A stretch of DNA of 64,000 bases from Ligilactobacillus cholophilus (GCF_030389495.1 NZ_CP127832.1:496001-560000), one strand, 5' to 3'. Shown: positions 36,621 to 46,918, counted from the first letter of the stretch. The notes: a model not told the origin generated them from the letters alone. Numbers and translations are program-made.

Positions 36621-37103
36621 GTGATTGCTTTTATTTGGGCAGAAGATCTTAATGGTGGAATTGGAATTGATGGACATTTACCTTGGCATATAGCAGCCGA
36701 TTTACGAAGATTTAAAGAAGAAACTATGGGACATCCAATGATAATGGGAAGAAAGACGTTTGAAAGTCTTCCAGGTGTATTGCCACATCGTAAACATATT
36801 GTGTTAACACATTCAGATTTAAAAGTAGATTCTGAAGCAGTAAGTGTAATTCACTCTAAAGAATCATTAGACGAATGGTTAGTTAAACATGATAATGATT
36901 TAAACTTCATTATTGGTGGAGCAACATTGTTTGAAATGTATAAGGATAATGTCGATTATTTGTATCAGACAATTATTAAAAAAGAATATAAAACTGATAC
37001 AATAATGCCTAAAATTGATTTTTCAAAATTTAAATTAATTGAGCAGAAAAGCTTTGAAAATATTGATCCAGAATTTGAATTTTTAACATACGAAAAAATA
37101 TGA
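36621..37103 (+). CDS. dfrA: Dihydrofolate reductase
   Basis: A 160-residue chromosomal-type DHFR. MIAFIWAEDLNGGIGIDGHLPWHIAADL has the usual N-terminal strand with LPW, then MIMGRKTFESLP and FIIGGATLFEMY. It reduces dihydrofolate with NADPH. The start is GTG, 9 bases after AGGAGG. The acidic residue of the substrate site lies in the ADLRRFKE segment as expected. No sign of a trimethoprim-resistance type enzyme. Its stop codon lies within a 19-base palindrome. Confidence 0.95.
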   Translation: MIAFIWAEDLNGGIGIDGHLPWHIAADLRRFKEETMGHPMIMGRKTFESLPGVLPHRKHIVLTHSDLKVDSEAVSVIHSKESLDEWLVKHDNDLNFIIGGATLFEMYKDNVDYLYQTIIKKEYKTDTIMPKIDFSKFKLIEQKSFENIDPEFEFLTYEKI

Positions 37104-37119
37104 TTGTATAATACAATCA
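37101..37119 (+). promoter_or_regulatory. Perfect 19-base palindrome over a TATAAT, before ypmR-like gene
   Basis: TGATTGTAT-A-ATACAATCA overlaps the dfrA stop and contains TATAAT at its centre. It may be an operator over a promoter for the SGNH hydrolase and following genes. No good -35 is seen, so the promoter is uncertain. Confidence 0.35.
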
Positions 37120-37196
37120 AGCTATATATAAGCAATTGTAGCTTCTGTTTTCGTTGATTAATTTGCATAATACAATTTTGTAGAAGGAGTGATTTT

Positions 37197-38135
37197 TTGA
37201 GGAATAAAATTACAAAAAAGTACATTGTTATATTTTTATGTAGTTTACTTATTGTTGCATTTGCATTTGTTTTTATTCAAAAGACTTCAAATACAGAATC
37301 AAAGCATGAAAATGTTTCTTCAATAAAAAAAGTTTCAAAACCTCAAAAAATTTCGTTAGTTGGAATAGGTGATTCGTTGACATATGGAGAACAAGATCCA
37401 ACTAAAAATGGTGGCTATGTTTATCTGATTAAGAAAAAGTTGCAAAAAAATTATAACGTGGATGTTTCAACTGAAAATTTCGGTAAAACTGGCGATCGTA
37501 CTGATCAAATACAAAAACGTTTAGAAGATAGTGACGAAATGCAAAAAAAGGTTGCTAAAGCTGATGTAATCACAATGACATTCGGTGGAAATGATTTAAT
37601 GCAAGTTTTACAGAATAATTTTAATGTTCTACTTAATGATCAACTAAGTACCGTTATGTCTAAACAGGAAAAAAATTATCAAAGAAAAGTAGAATCTTTA
37701 TTGGATACTGTACGTAAATATAATCCTAATGCACCTATTTTCGTTATCAGTGTATATAATCCTTTTTATGTATATTTTCCTACTATTACGGATTTGCAAA
37801 AATATACAGATGAATGGGTTGACGTTACTAAAAAAGTGGTTAAACAAAACCGAAAAATGTATTTTGTAAATGTTAATCAACAACTTTCTCAAGGGCAATA
37901 CTTGAATAAGGATCAAACAGAACTAAAAAAACAAAGTAAGTTAAATTTGGAAAAATTGTCAGGAAGTCAGGTTGAGAAGCAATTAGAAAATCAGAAAGAA
38001 ATAAATGACTATTTATCTGATAATGATCATTTTCATCCTAATTTAAAGGGATATCAATTAATTGCTGATAAGTTATATGATGTGATGGTATCGCATAAAT
38101 CAACATGGTTAAATTCTGATACTCAAGAAAGATGA
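37197..38135 (+). CDS. SGNH/GDSL family hydrolase (YpmR type)
   Basis: A 312-residue protein with an N-terminal membrane anchor (YIVIFLCSLLIVAFAFVFI) and an outside SGNH hydrolase domain: block I GIGDSLTYGEQDP, block III TFGGNDLMQVL, block V DNDHFHPNLKGY. Serine, Gly, Asn and Asp-His are present, so it should be active as an esterase or lipase on an unknown envelope substrate. The TTG start at 37197 follows AAGGAG by 8 bases. The YpmR-YpmS-YozE order is kept from Bacillus. Confidence 0.85.
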   Translation: MRNKITKKYIVIFLCSLLIVAFAFVFIQKTSNTESKHENVSSIKKVSKPQKISLVGIGDSLTYGEQDPTKNGGYVYLIKKKLQKNYNVDVSTENFGKTGDRTDQIQKRLEDSDEMQKKVAKADVITMTFGGNDLMQVLQNNFNVLLNDQLSTVMSKQEKNYQRKVESLLDTVRKYNPNAPIFVISVYNPFYVYFPTITDLQKYTDEWVDVTKKVVKQNRKMYFVNVNQQLSQGQYLNKDQTELKKQSKLNLEKLSGSQVEKQLENQKEINDYLSDNDHFHPNLKGYQLIADKLYDVMVSHKSTWLNSDTQER

Positions 38136-38142
38136 TTTGATT

Positions 38143-38748
38143 ATGAAAAAGAAGCAAGATAAACAATTTAATTTATGGAAATTCGCTTTCTTTGCCTTAT
38201 TAATTGTGGTTTTAGGTTTAATGATTTTTATAGGCGTGAAAATTTCGCTTCCTAACTCAGAACAAGAAAGTGCAAATACTCAGATTGAAAAAATAGAAAA
38301 AAGTGCTGCATCCGTTGATGTGACAATGAATAAAGAAGATTTTAGTTCTGCAATTAATTACTTTTTAAGTAAAGAACAGAAGAAAAGTGGAATTAAATAT
38401 CGATTTATATTGAATAAATCTGCTATTTTAATGGGTACAACTAAAGTTTTAGGGAAAAAAATCACTTTTTCAGTTTATGCTACTCCTTCAATTAATAAGG
38501 ATGGTAATATTGTTTTAAAAATTAAATCAATTGCGGTAGGTTCATTAAGCACACCTTCGTCATTTATTTTAAATTATATAAAGAATAATTATAATCTAAA
38601 GGGAATCGTCCAAATTAATGCAAAAGAAAATAAAATCATTCTTAGATTAGATCAGTTAACATCAAAAAATGATCTTAAAGTTAAAGCTACAAAAATGGAT
38701 TTGAAGCAGAATGAGATTAAATTTAAAGTATTGATTCCAAAAAATTAA
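38143..38748 (+). CDS. YpmS family protein (DUF2140)
   Basis: About 201 residues: a short basic N-terminus, one membrane helix (FAFFALLIVVLGLMIFIGV) and a beta-rich outer domain with VDVTMNKEDFSSAINYFLSK and SIAVGSLSTPSSFILNYIKN. It matches YpmS/DUF2140, often next to the SGNH hydrolase YpmR, with which it probably works at the envelope. The frame starts at TTG 38137, but ATG 38143 (MKKKQDK) is more likely. It follows the hydrolase stop within a few bases. Confidence 0.82.
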   Translation: MKKKQDKQFNLWKFAFFALLIVVLGLMIFIGVKISLPNSEQESANTQIEKIEKSAASVDVTMNKEDFSSAINYFLSKEQKKSGIKYRFILNKSAILMGTTKVLGKKITFSVYATPSINKDGNIVLKIKSIAVGSLSTPSSFILNYIKNNYNLKGIVQINAKENKIILRLDQLTSKNDLKVKATKMDLKQNEIKFKVLIPKN

Positions 38749-38760
38749 AGTGAGGAAAAC

Positions 38761-38985
38761 ATGTACAGAGAAAGTTTCTATCGATATTTAATGACGTTAC
38801 GTGATCCTAATAAACATGATGAAATTACACAATTTGCTAATGATGCATTCTATGATCAAGAATTTCCTAAACAAGCCGATGACTATGAAAAGTTATCTAA
38901 TTATTTGGAAATGAATGCATCATATTTACCATCAATGAGTATTTTTGATGATGTTTGGCAAATGTATTTAGATAAGATGTGTTAA
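38761..38985 (+). CDS. YozE family protein (UPF0346)
   Basis: A 74-residue helical protein: SFYRYLMTLRDPNKHDEITQ, ANDAFYDQEFPKQADDYEKL and SNYLEMNASYLPSMSIFDDV are the conserved pattern of the YozE SAM-like family. Function unknown. GAGG lies before the ATG. It ends 14 bases before rbgA, and the set ypmS-yozE-rbgA is common in lactobacilli. Confidence 0.88.
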   Translation: MYRESFYRYLMTLRDPNKHDEITQFANDAFYDQEFPKQADDYEKLSNYLEMNASYLPSMSIFDDVWQMYLDKMC

Positions 38986-38999
38986 GGAAGGAGAATTTA

Positions 39000-39857
39000 A
39001 TGACAGTCATTCAATGGTATCCTGGCCATATGGCTAAGGCAATACGACAAGTAAAAGAAAATTTAAAATTAGTAGATATAGTATTAGAATTAGTAGATGC
39101 TCGTTTACCAGAATCATCTCGTAACCCACAATTAGAAGAAATTTTGCAAAATAAACTTACTATTAGAGTTTTAACTAAAGCTGATTTAGCAGATCCAAAA
39201 TTGAATCGAGAATGGGTTGATTTCTATGAAGCTGAAGGGCAACCTGCTATTGCAATTAATAGTAATCAAGGTTCATTAAAAGCAATTGAAAATAAAATTA
39301 AATCAGTAATGGCTGATAAACTTTTAAAACGACAAGAAAAGGGAATTATTAATCAAAGAATTAAAGTAATGTGCATTGGAATTCCTAATGTTGGTAAATC
39401 AACCTTATTAAATCACTTGGTGAAGAAGAATATTGCACAGACTGGAAATAAACCTGGTGTTACTAAATCACAACAATGGCTAAAAGCAGGTAAAACATTA
39501 CAGTTACTTGATACACCGGGAATTTTATGGCCAAAATTTGAAGATCCAATTGTAGGGAAAAAATTAGCTTTAACTGGTGCAATTAAGGATACATTATATG
39601 CTAAAGATGATGTTGCATTATATGCTTTAGAATATTTTGTAGATAATCATCCAGAAAAATTAAAAGAACGTTATCATCTAACGGATGATGAAATTAACGA
39701 CACAACGGTTAATTTGCTTTTAAATTTAACCAAAAAAATGGGCTTTAAAGATGATTATGATCGTGCAAGTGAACGATTAATTTTTGATATTAGAAAAGGA
39801 AAATTAGGGCGTTATACGTTAGATTTTGTGCCATCTTCAGAAAACGACGAGGCTTAA
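39000..39857 (+). CDS. rbgA: Ribosome biogenesis GTPase RbgA (YlqF)
   Basis: 285 residues, a circularly permuted GTPase. MTVIQWYPGHMAKAIRQ starts the protein; G4 (TKADL) and G5 come first, then G1 GIPNVGKSTL, NKPGVTK and the G3 DTPGILWP. It helps late 50S assembly at the central protuberance. AAGGAAGGAG fixes the ATG at 39000 over a GTG at 38979. It is followed by rnhB one base after its stop, as in Bacillus (rbgA-rnhB). Confidence 0.95.
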   Translation: MTVIQWYPGHMAKAIRQVKENLKLVDIVLELVDARLPESSRNPQLEEILQNKLTIRVLTKADLADPKLNREWVDFYEAEGQPAIAINSNQGSLKAIENKIKSVMADKLLKRQEKGIINQRIKVMCIGIPNVGKSTLLNHLVKKNIAQTGNKPGVTKSQQWLKAGKTLQLLDTPGILWPKFEDPIVGKKLALTGAIKDTLYAKDDVALYALEYFVDNHPEKLKERYHLTDDEINDTTVNLLLNLTKKMGFKDDYDRASERLIFDIRKGKLGRYTLDFVPSSENDEA

Positions 39858-39858
39858 A

Positions 39859-40614
39859 ATGAAAATAAATGAAATTAAGGATATTTTAAATGATAATCCT
39901 GATGAAAAGTTTTTGAATTCTCTACATAACGATCCTCGAAAGGGAGTCCAAACAGCTTTAAAACAGTATTATAAAAGAGTTGAATCGTTACAAAAAAAGA
40001 AAGAAGCTTTTATAAAAAGATTCAAATATGAAAAATCTTTTTGGAATAATGGAATTGAATATGTTGCAGGAATAGATGAAGTAGGTAGGGGGCCGCTAGC
40101 AGGTCCTGTTGTTGCGTGTGCGGTAATTTTACCTCATGATTTTAATCTTATAGATGTAAATGATTCTAAAAAACTTTCAGAAAAGAAACGTGAAGAATTA
40201 TATAATAAAATATTAGATCAGGCAGTTAGTGTCGGAATTGCAACCGGAAGTTGTAAATTAATTGATGAAGTTAATATTTATGAAGCAACGCGAATTACAA
40301 TGAGAAATGCGGTTGAAAAATTATCTATTAAACCAGAACAATTGATAATAGATGCCATGGATATAGATACTACAATCCCTCAATTAAAATTAATTAAGGG
40401 AGACCAAAAATCTATTTCAGTTTCAGCAGCAAGTATTATTGCTAAACAATACCGAGATCAATTAATGAAAGAGTATGCTGAAGTCTATCCTGGGTATGAA
40501 TTTGAAAAAAACGTAGGTTATGGAACAAAAGCACATTTAAAGGGTTTAAAAGAGTTAGGTGTTACTCCAATTCATCGATTATCATTTGAACCAGTAAAAA
40601 AGAATTTAAAATAA
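39859..40614 (+). CDS. rnhB: Ribonuclease HII
   Basis: About 251 residues. The type 2 RNase H core opens with AGIDEVGRGPLAGPVVACAVIL (catalytic Asp-Glu near 73-74), continues with NDSKKLSEKKRE (Asp) and IIDAMDID (Asp), and ends with VGYGTKAHLKGLKELGVTP. It removes ribonucleotides and RNA primers from DNA. About 70 N-terminal residues precede the core, as in Gram-positive forms. ATG 39859 starts 2 bases after the rbgA stop. Confidence 0.95.
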   Translation: MKINEIKDILNDNPDEKFLNSLHNDPRKGVQTALKQYYKRVESLQKKKEAFIKRFKYEKSFWNNGIEYVAGIDEVGRGPLAGPVVACAVILPHDFNLIDVNDSKKLSEKKREELYNKILDQAVSVGIATGSCKLIDEVNIYEATRITMRNAVEKLSIKPEQLIIDAMDIDTTIPQLKLIKGDQKSISVSAASIIAKQYRDQLMKEYAEVYPGYEFEKNVGYGTKAHLKGLKELGVTPIHRLSFEPVKKNLK

Positions 40615-40677
40615 AATAAAATTTAGCTCCTTTTTGCGTATTTAATTAATAGAGAGTATGTAATAAGGAGTTTTTTT

Positions 40678-41550
40678 ATGCTTTTAAGAGAATATTTAAT
40701 AAGATTACATTTATGTAAAGGAGTTGGCATTGCAACAGAACGCAAAATATTAAATTATATTAAAATGAATCATGCCGTTCCTTCATCTGTAGGACTATCT
40801 CAATTGTTAAAAATAGAAAGAGCAGAAGCAATTCAATTAAATAAAAGAATTGTTTCTAACGAAACTACAGAAAAAATGAATATGTCATTGAAAATTTCTG
40901 ATTGTTTAACGATTGTTGATGAAAATTATCCTCAAAAATTGAAAGAAATTTATAATCCACCATTAGTTTTATTTTATCGCGGAGATATTACATTACTAGA
41001 TTCTCCGTTATTAGGTGTAGTTGGAGCAAGACAAAATAGTGTATATGCAAATCAAGTATTAGAAAAAATAATTCCAGAAATTGTTGATGCAAATATTGTT
41101 ACTATTAGTGGATTAGCTCAAGGTATTGATAGTATATGCCATCGTATAACACTTAATAATGGAGGAAAAACCATTGGTGTAATTGGTACTGGAATTAATA
41201 TGAATTATCCTAAAATTAATGAGCAATTACAAAATGAGATGATGAGAAATCATTTAGTAATTACAGAATATGCAGCATTTGAGAAGCCATTAAGTTTTCA
41301 TTTTCCACAAAGAAATCGGATTATAGCAGGTTTATGTGATAGTTTACTTGTAGTTGAAGCTAAAGAGAAAAGTGGAAGCTTAATTACCGCTAACATTGCA
41401 CTAGAAGAAAACCGCAATGTGTTAGTAGTTCCAGGAAGAGTTGATGCTGAGCTATCTAGAGGATGTAATTTACTTTTTCGTGAAGGAGCAAAACCAGTTT
41501 TAGATAGCTCAGATATTTTAGAAGAATTCGCACATGACTTGACAAAATGA
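40678..41550 (+). CDS. dprA: DNA processing protein DprA
   Basis: A 290-residue DprA/Smf. The Rossmann-like core reads GVVGARQNSVYANQVLEKII, ISGLAQGIDSICHRITLNNG, VIGTGINMNYPKINEQLQ, RNRIIAGLCDSLLVVEAKEK, SGSLITANIALEENRNVLVV. It loads RecA on incoming single-stranded DNA in transformation. The C-terminal winged helix of longer forms is missing, usual in lactobacilli. AAGGAG before the ATG is followed by a T run. Presence alone does not show competence; no com genes are in the window. Confidence 0.94.
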   Translation: MLLREYLIRLHLCKGVGIATERKILNYIKMNHAVPSSVGLSQLLKIERAEAIQLNKRIVSNETTEKMNMSLKISDCLTIVDENYPQKLKEIYNPPLVLFYRGDITLLDSPLLGVVGARQNSVYANQVLEKIIPEIVDANIVTISGLAQGIDSICHRITLNNGGKTIGVIGTGINMNYPKINEQLQNEMMRNHLVITEYAAFEKPLSFHFPQRNRIIAGLCDSLLVVEAKEKSGSLITANIALEENRNVLVVPGRVDAELSRGCNLLFREGAKPVLDSSDILEEFAHDLTK

Positions 41551-41614
41551 AACCATTTGTCCTAACATGAAAAGCGATTTTAAAGATTTATTTTGATTAT
41601 TAAGGAGTGGTTGA

Positions 41615-43738
41615 ATGCCTGCAACAAAAAAAGCTTCAACAGGTAAAAAAACAAAAAAGAAAACCACGAGAAAAGTAAAGAAAAATTTAGTGATTGTTGA
41701 ATCCCCATCAAAGGCAAAAACAATTCAAAAGTATTTGGGTTCACGATATAAAGTTATGGCAAGTCTAGGCCATATTCGTGATTTGCCTAAAAGTAAAATG
41801 GGAATTGATATTGAAAATGAATATGAACCACACTATATTTCAATTCGTGGAAAAGGCGATGTTATAAAAGAATTAAGAAAAGAAGCTAAAAAAGCAAACC
41901 ATGTATATCTTGCATCTGACCCCGATCGTGAAGGAGAAGCAATTGCATGGCATCTTTCTTATTTACTTGGACTTGATGCGAATGATAAAAATCGTGTTGT
42001 ATTTAATGAAATTACAAAAGATACAGTAAAAAATGCATTTAAAAATCCACGTTCAATCAATATGGATTTGGTTGATGCACAACAAGCACGACGCGTACTC
42101 GATCGTTTAGTCGGATATTCCATTTCACCAATTTTATGGGCAAAAATAAAGAAAGGTTTATCTGCTGGTCGTGTTCAATCAATCGCATTGAATTTGATTA
42201 TTAAACGTGAAGAAGAAATTAAAAAATTTGTTCCTGAAGAATATTGGACTATTGATGCCCAATTTAAAAAGGGACGAACTAAATTTAATGCTGAATTTTA
42301 TGGTAAGAATGGCAAAAAATTAAAATTAAACAACAATGATGATGTTCAAAAAATTGTATCGCAAATCGATAAGAATAAACCTTTTGATGTTGACAATGTT
42401 GTAAAGAAAGCACGAAAACGTCAGCCACCATTACCTTTTACAACTTCTACGATGCAACAAGTTGCAAATAATAGTTTGAAATTTAAGACTTCAAAAACAA
42501 TGATGGTTGCACAGCAACTATATGAAGGTGTTAATATTGGTAAAGGCGGAGCGGTTGGTTTAATTACATATATGCGTACTGATTCAACACGTATTTCTGC
42601 ACTTGCAAAACATGAGGCATCAAAGTATATTCATGATGAGTATGGTGCTGAATATGCAGCAATTAAACCAAGAACTGGTAAACTTCCAGAAGGTGCTCAG
42701 GATGCTCACGAAGCAATTCGACCATCGTCAGTATTACGAACTCCAGCTTCTTTGAAAAAATATTTAACACCAGATCAAATGAAATTATACTCTTTAATTT
42801 GGTCTCGATTTGTAGCAAGTCAGATGACACCTGCAGTTTATGACACAGTTAGGGTTGATTTATCTCAAAATGGAGTTAACTACCGTGCAAATGGTTCTCA
42901 ATTAAAATTTGCAGGTTTTACTAAGGTTTATCAAGATAATGCTAAAAAAGATAATAAATTGCCAGAATTAAGTACTGGTGATCAAGTAAATATGGTTAAT
43001 AATCAACCAAATCAACATTTTACATTACCACCTGCTAGATATACTGAAGCTACATTAATTAGAACGCTTGAAAGTAATGGTGTAGGAAGACCATCAACAT
43101 ACGCACCAACATTGAATACTATTCAAAAAAGATATTACGTAAAATTGGTTGCACGAAAATTTGAACCTACTGAATTAGGACAAATTGTTAATGAAATGAT
43201 TAAAGAGTGTTTCCCAGATATTTTAAATATTGATTTCACAGCGGATTTAGAAGATCAATTAGATGACATTGAAGAAGGAAAGCGTCAATGGGTAAAAGTC
43301 GTTGATCAATTCTATAAACCTTTTGAAAAAGAATTAAATGCAGCATCCGAGAAAATCGAAAAAGTGAAGATAAAGGATGAACCAGCTGGATTTAATTGTG
43401 AAATTTGTGGAGCACCAATGGTAATCAAGATGGGACGATATGGTAAATTTTATGCATGTAGTCGTTTCCCTGAATGTCGTAATACTAAAGCTATTACAAA
43501 GGAAATTGGAGTTCAATGTCCAAAATGTCATAAAGGACAAATTTTAGAAAGAAAGTCAAAGAAAAATCGCATTTTCTATGGATGCTCAAATTATCCTGAT
43601 TGTGACTTTGTTTCATGGGACATGCCGGTAGGACGTAATTGTCCTAAAGATGGACACTATTTAGTTTATAAAAAGAGTCGAAAAGGTCGTCAAGTTATTT
43701 GTCCAAATGGTGACTACGAAGAACCAATTGAAAAATAA
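41615..43738 (+). CDS. topA: DNA topoisomerase I
   Basis: 707 residues, type IA. A basic N-terminal extension ([20 protein letters not shown]) precedes the Toprim domain [18 protein letters not shown] with [13 protein letters not shown]. The active Tyr is in [13 protein letters not shown] near 319. The tail has two four-cysteine zinc ribbons ([15 protein letters not shown] and [15 protein letters not shown]) and a third degraded one ([17 protein letters not shown]). It relaxes negative supercoils. In many lactobacilli xerC follows; here a terminator and a gene-free gap follow instead. Confidence 0.96.
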   Translation: MPATKKASTGKKTKKKTTRKVKKNLVIVESPSKAKTIQKYLGSRYKVMASLGHIRDLPKSKMGIDIENEYEPHYISIRGKGDVIKELRKEAKKANHVYLASDPDREGEAIAWHLSYLLGLDANDKNRVVFNEITKDTVKNAFKNPRSINMDLVDAQQARRVLDRLVGYSISPILWAKIKKGLSAGRVQSIALNLIIKREEEIKKFVPEEYWTIDAQFKKGRTKFNAEFYGKNGKKLKLNNNDDVQKIVSQIDKNKPFDVDNVVKKARKRQPPLPFTTSTMQQVANNSLKFKTSKTMMVAQQLYEGVNIGKGGAVGLITYMRTDSTRISALAKHEASKYIHDEYGAEYAAIKPRTGKLPEGAQDAHEAIRPSSVLRTPASLKKYLTPDQMKLYSLIWSRFVASQMTPAVYDTVRVDLSQNGVNYRANGSQLKFAGFTKVYQDNAKKDNKLPELSTGDQVNMVNNQPNQHFTLPPARYTEATLIRTLESNGVGRPSTYAPTLNTIQKRYYVKLVARKFEPTELGQIVNEMIKECFPDILNIDFTADLEDQLDDIEEGKRQWVKVVDQFYKPFEKELNAASEKIEKVKIKDEPAGFNCEICGAPMVIKMGRYGKFYACSRFPECRNTKAITKEIGVQCPKCHKGQILERKSKKNRIFYGCSNYPDCDFVSWDMPVGRNCPKDGHYLVYKKSRKGRQVICPNGDYEEPIEK

Positions 43739-43741
43739 TTG

Positions 43742-43782
43742 TGAAATACAACTTTACAAATAAAAGTAAAGTTGTATTTTTT
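43742..43782 (+). terminator. Terminator after topA
   Basis: AAATACAACTTTAC pairs with GTAAAGTTGTATTT around an 8-base loop, then T run. Bases 43783-44010 hold no gene; only AT-rich sequence and promoter-like elements for hslV. Confidence 0.85.
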
Positions 43783-44010
43783 TATAAAAAAACATAGTAT
43801 TTACAAGTAACTAATGATAATATTTAAAAATAGTATAATTTACATTTCTAATCAACGCATGATGGATTAAATATATTTTTTAATCGCATTTTAAAATGGT
43901 TTTTGATAAAATACGAATGAAGGTTAACAAATTGAAATGTTGACTAATACTGACCAAAGTTAGAAAATAACCATATAAAGATTTAGATTTTAAAATCTAG
44001 GAGGAAAAAT

Positions 44011-44538
44011 ATGACAACAATTTGTGCAGTTAAACATAATGGAAAAACAGCAGTTGCTGGGGATGGACAAGTTACATTAGGAGAAAAAGTAATTGCTAAG
44101 GGACAAGCACGTAAAGTTCGCCGTATTTATGATAATAAAGTTGCTGTAGGATTTGCAGGCGGTGTTGCTGATGCAATTAATTTAGAAGAACGTTTTGAAA
44201 AGAAACTAAATGAATTTAACGATTTAAAACGTGCAGCTGTTGAATTAGCTCAAGAATGGCGTTCAGATCAAACACTTCAAAAATTGGAAGCAATGTTAAT
44301 TGTCAGTGATAAAGATAATTTATTAATTGTTTCAGGTGGTGGTGAAGTTATTGAACCAGATGATGATGTGCTTGCAATTGGTTCTGGTGGTAATTTTGCT
44401 CAAGCAGCAGCAGTTGCAATGACTAAGTATGCTCCAGAAATGTCTGCAGCTGAAATTGCACATGCTGCATTAGATATTGCCGCAGATATTGATATTTTCA
44501 CAAACCATAATATTATTGTGGAAGAACCTGAAGAATAG
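44011..44538 (+). CDS. hslV: ATP-dependent protease subunit HslV
   Basis: 175 residues. After Met removal the N-terminal Thr ([22 protein letters not shown]) is the catalytic nucleophile, as in proteasome beta subunits; [10 protein letters not shown] and the C-terminal EEPEE follow. It forms the proteolytic double ring of HslVU (ClpQY). GGAGG precedes the ATG. hslU follows after 10 bases. Confidence 0.96.
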   Translation: MTTICAVKHNGKTAVAGDGQVTLGEKVIAKGQARKVRRIYDNKVAVGFAGGVADAINLEERFEKKLNEFNDLKRAAVELAQEWRSDQTLQKLEAMLIVSDKDNLLIVSGGGEVIEPDDDVLAIGSGGNFAQAAAVAMTKYAPEMSAAEIAHAALDIAADIDIFTNHNIIVEEPEE

Positions 44539-44548
44539 AGGAACTAGA

Positions 44549-45976
44549 ATGAATAACAATGAAAAAACACCTCGTCAAATTGTAGAGGAATTAGATAAAT
44601 ATATTATTGGGCAAAATAAAGCAAAAAAATCTGTTGCAATTGCATTACGTAACCGTTATCGTCGGATGCAATTAAATAAAGATATGCAAGAAGAAATTAA
44701 GCCTAAAAACCTATTGATGATTGGACCTACAGGTGTTGGTAAAACTGAAATTGCTCGTCGACTAGCCAAAATAGTAAATGCACCATTTGTTAAAGTGGAA
44801 GCAACTAAATTTACTGAAGTTGGATATGTAGGTCGTGACGTGGAATCAATGGTACGTGATTTAGTGGAAGTTTCATATAATATGGAACAAAAAGAAATGT
44901 ACGCACGAGTACGTTCACAAGCAGTTCAACGTGCAAATGAACGTTTAGTAAAGGTATTAGTTCCTGTACAAAAGAAAAAAGACAAGAATAATAATGTTAA
45001 TAATCAATTTGATTTTATGAAATTAATGCAGGATATCCAACAAGGTGCATTATCTGAAATGCAAAATCCAGCTCAAGAAGAACCAGTTGATGATGAAACA
45101 CGCAATAAGCGTATGAGCATCAAAGAAAAGCTTGAAAATGGATTCTTGGAAAATGAAGAAATTACAATTGAAATGGATGATCCAAAGCAACAATTAAGTA
45201 ATGAATCAGGAATGCTTGAACAAATGGGCTTAGATTTAAGCGATTTAAGTTCAATGATGCCTAAGCGCAAAGTCAAGAGAACATTACCTGTAAAAGAAGC
45301 GCGGGAAGTATTTATCAGAGAAGAATCAGAAAAATTAGTTGAATCAGAAGATATTGCGGTTGCAGCGATAAAGCGTGCTGAAAACTCAGGTATTATTTTT
45401 ATTGATGAAATTGATAAAATTGCATCAAATGGAAAACAAAGCAGTGGTAATGGTCAAGTTTCACGTGAAGGTGTACAACGTGATATTTTACCAATTGTTG
45501 AAGGATCACAAATTAAAACAAAATATGGCATGGTAAACACCGATCATATTTTATTTATTGGTTCTGGTGCTTTTGCAGAAAGTAAACCAAGTGATTTAAT
45601 CGCTGAATTACAAGGTCGTTTCCCAATTCGTGTAGAATTAGATGAATTGAAAAAAGATGATTTTGTTAAGATTTTAACTGAACCAAAAAATGCTTTAATT
45701 AAGCAATATATTGCAATGATTGGAACAGATAATATTGAAGTTACATTTACAATGGAAGCAATTGAAAAAATTGCAGAAATTGCATACAAAGTAAATCATG
45801 AAAATGAAAATATTGGTGCAAGACGTTTACACACTATTTTAGAAAAATTATTAGAAGATTTACTTTTTGAAGGTCCTGATATGCAAATGGGTGAAATTAC
45901 AATTACTGAAGCATATGTTGAGGATAAAATTGGATCAATTGCAGCCAACAAAGACTTATCACGTTATATTCTCTAA
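44549..45976 (+). CDS. hslU: HslU ATPase subunit of HslVU protease
   Basis: 475 residues, AAA+ unfoldase. [20 protein letters not shown] at the start, Walker [10 protein letters not shown], the I domain with [17 protein letters not shown], Walker [12 protein letters not shown], sensor 1 IGSGAF, and a C-terminus ending SRYIL that docks in HslV. The frame is open from 44477, but GAGG before ATG 44549 gives the start. In most relatives codY comes next; here it is an epimerase family gene. Confidence 0.96.
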   Translation: MNNNEKTPRQIVEELDKYIIGQNKAKKSVAIALRNRYRRMQLNKDMQEEIKPKNLLMIGPTGVGKTEIARRLAKIVNAPFVKVEATKFTEVGYVGRDVESMVRDLVEVSYNMEQKEMYARVRSQAVQRANERLVKVLVPVQKKKDKNNNVNNQFDFMKLMQDIQQGALSEMQNPAQEEPVDDETRNKRMSIKEKLENGFLENEEITIEMDDPKQQLSNESGMLEQMGLDLSDLSSMMPKRKVKRTLPVKEAREVFIREESEKLVESEDIAVAAIKRAENSGIIFIDEIDKIASNGKQSSGNGQVSREGVQRDILPIVEGSQIKTKYGMVNTDHILFIGSGAFAESKPSDLIAELQGRFPIRVELDELKKDDFVKILTEPKNALIKQYIAMIGTDNIEVTFTMEAIEKIAEIAYKVNHENENIGARRLHTILEKLLEDLLFEGPDMQMGEITITEAYVEDKIGSIAANKDLSRYIL

Positions 45977-45998
45977 TATGAATTAAGGAAGTGTAAAT

Positions 45999-46874
45999 AT
46001 GGCAATAACGATTCAAAGTCAAGAAGCTAGTGCAACAATTAATGAACATGGAGCAGAACTTGTTAGCTTTATTGATAAAAAAACTGGTCAAGAATATATG
46101 TGGAGTGCTGATAGCAAATATTGGGGACGGCATGCGCCTGTACTTTTCCCAATTGTAGGGCGCTTAAAAGATGATACATATTTTGTTGATGGACAAGAAT
46201 ATCATATGAGTCAACATGGTTTTGCTAGAGATATGGATTTTGAAATAGTAAATTCAAAAGAAAACTATGTAGTGCTTGAATTACACTCTTCAAAAGAAAC
46301 GAAAAAAATGTACCCTTATGATTTTATTTTAAGATTAATTTTTGAATTAAATGGAGAAAGCTTAAGAGTTTCATATGAGGTTGAGAATCCTAGTGAAGAA
46401 GAAATTTGGTTTGGTATAGGTGGGCATCCCGCATTTAAGGTGCCAATGAATTCGGATAAATTTTATGACGATTATACAGTAAAATTAACGCCAAAAGCTA
46501 ATCGAAATATTATTCCATTAAAAGGTTCTTATGCAGATATAAATCATTTGAAAGAAGAAAGAACATCTGAATTAGCAGTAAGTCATGATCTTTTTAAAGA
46601 TGATGCAATTATCCTAGATTTAGGAGAAGAACCTACAACTGTAGAATTAACAGATAATAATTCAGATCATGGAGTGGTACTAGCTGTCTCAGATGCGAAG
46701 TATTTGGGAGTATGGTCATGCTATCCAAAAGAAGGTCAGTTTGTTTGTTTGGAACCATGGTGGGGATTAGCAGATACTACAGATAGTGATTTAGACTTTA
46801 AACATAAATTTGCAAGCAATCAACTTGCACCACATGAAATTTTTAAAGCTAATTATGAAATCTCTATTTTTTAA
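45999..46874 (+). CDS. Aldose 1-epimerase family protein
   Basis: A 291-residue beta-sandwich protein of the GalM-like group: MAITIQSQEASATINEHGAE, LVSFIDKKTGQEYMWSADSK, YHMSQHGFARDMDFE (His) and WFGIGGHPAFKVPM (His) and WSCYPKEGQFVCLEPWWGLA. It probably converts alpha and beta forms of a hexose or hexose-6-phosphate. Sugar not known. AAGGAAG is before the ATG. It follows hslU by 22 bases and shares a terminator with plsY. Confidence 0.85.
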   Translation: MAITIQSQEASATINEHGAELVSFIDKKTGQEYMWSADSKYWGRHAPVLFPIVGRLKDDTYFVDGQEYHMSQHGFARDMDFEIVNSKENYVVLELHSSKETKKMYPYDFILRLIFELNGESLRVSYEVENPSEEEIWFGIGGHPAFKVPMNSDKFYDDYTVKLTPKANRNIIPLKGSYADINHLKEERTSELAVSHDLFKDDAIILDLGEEPTTVELTDNNSDHGVVLAVSDAKYLGVWSCYPKEGQFVCLEPWWGLADTTDSDLDFKHKFASNQLAPHEIFKANYEISIF

Positions 46875-46885
46875 ATATGGATATT

Positions 46886-46917
46886 AAAAAAGCGACTGAA
46901 TATTCAGTCGCTTTTTA
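46886..46917. terminator. Bidirectional terminator between epimerase gene and plsY
   Basis: AAAAAGCGACTGAAT and ATTCAGTCGCTTTTT form a near-perfect palindrome with A and T runs on both sides. Confidence 0.85.
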
Positions 46918-46918
46918 A

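Noticed and set aside
40625-40672. AGCTCC and GGAGTT before dprA as a terminator or ribosome-binding-site switch
   Set aside because: Arms of about 7 bases around a 40-base loop are too weak to claim.
43939-43955. GTTGACTAATACTGACC before hslV as a CtsR box
   Set aside because: The reverse strand has the heptad-3-heptad spacing, but each half matches only 5 of 7 positions, and hslVU is not a regular CtsR target.
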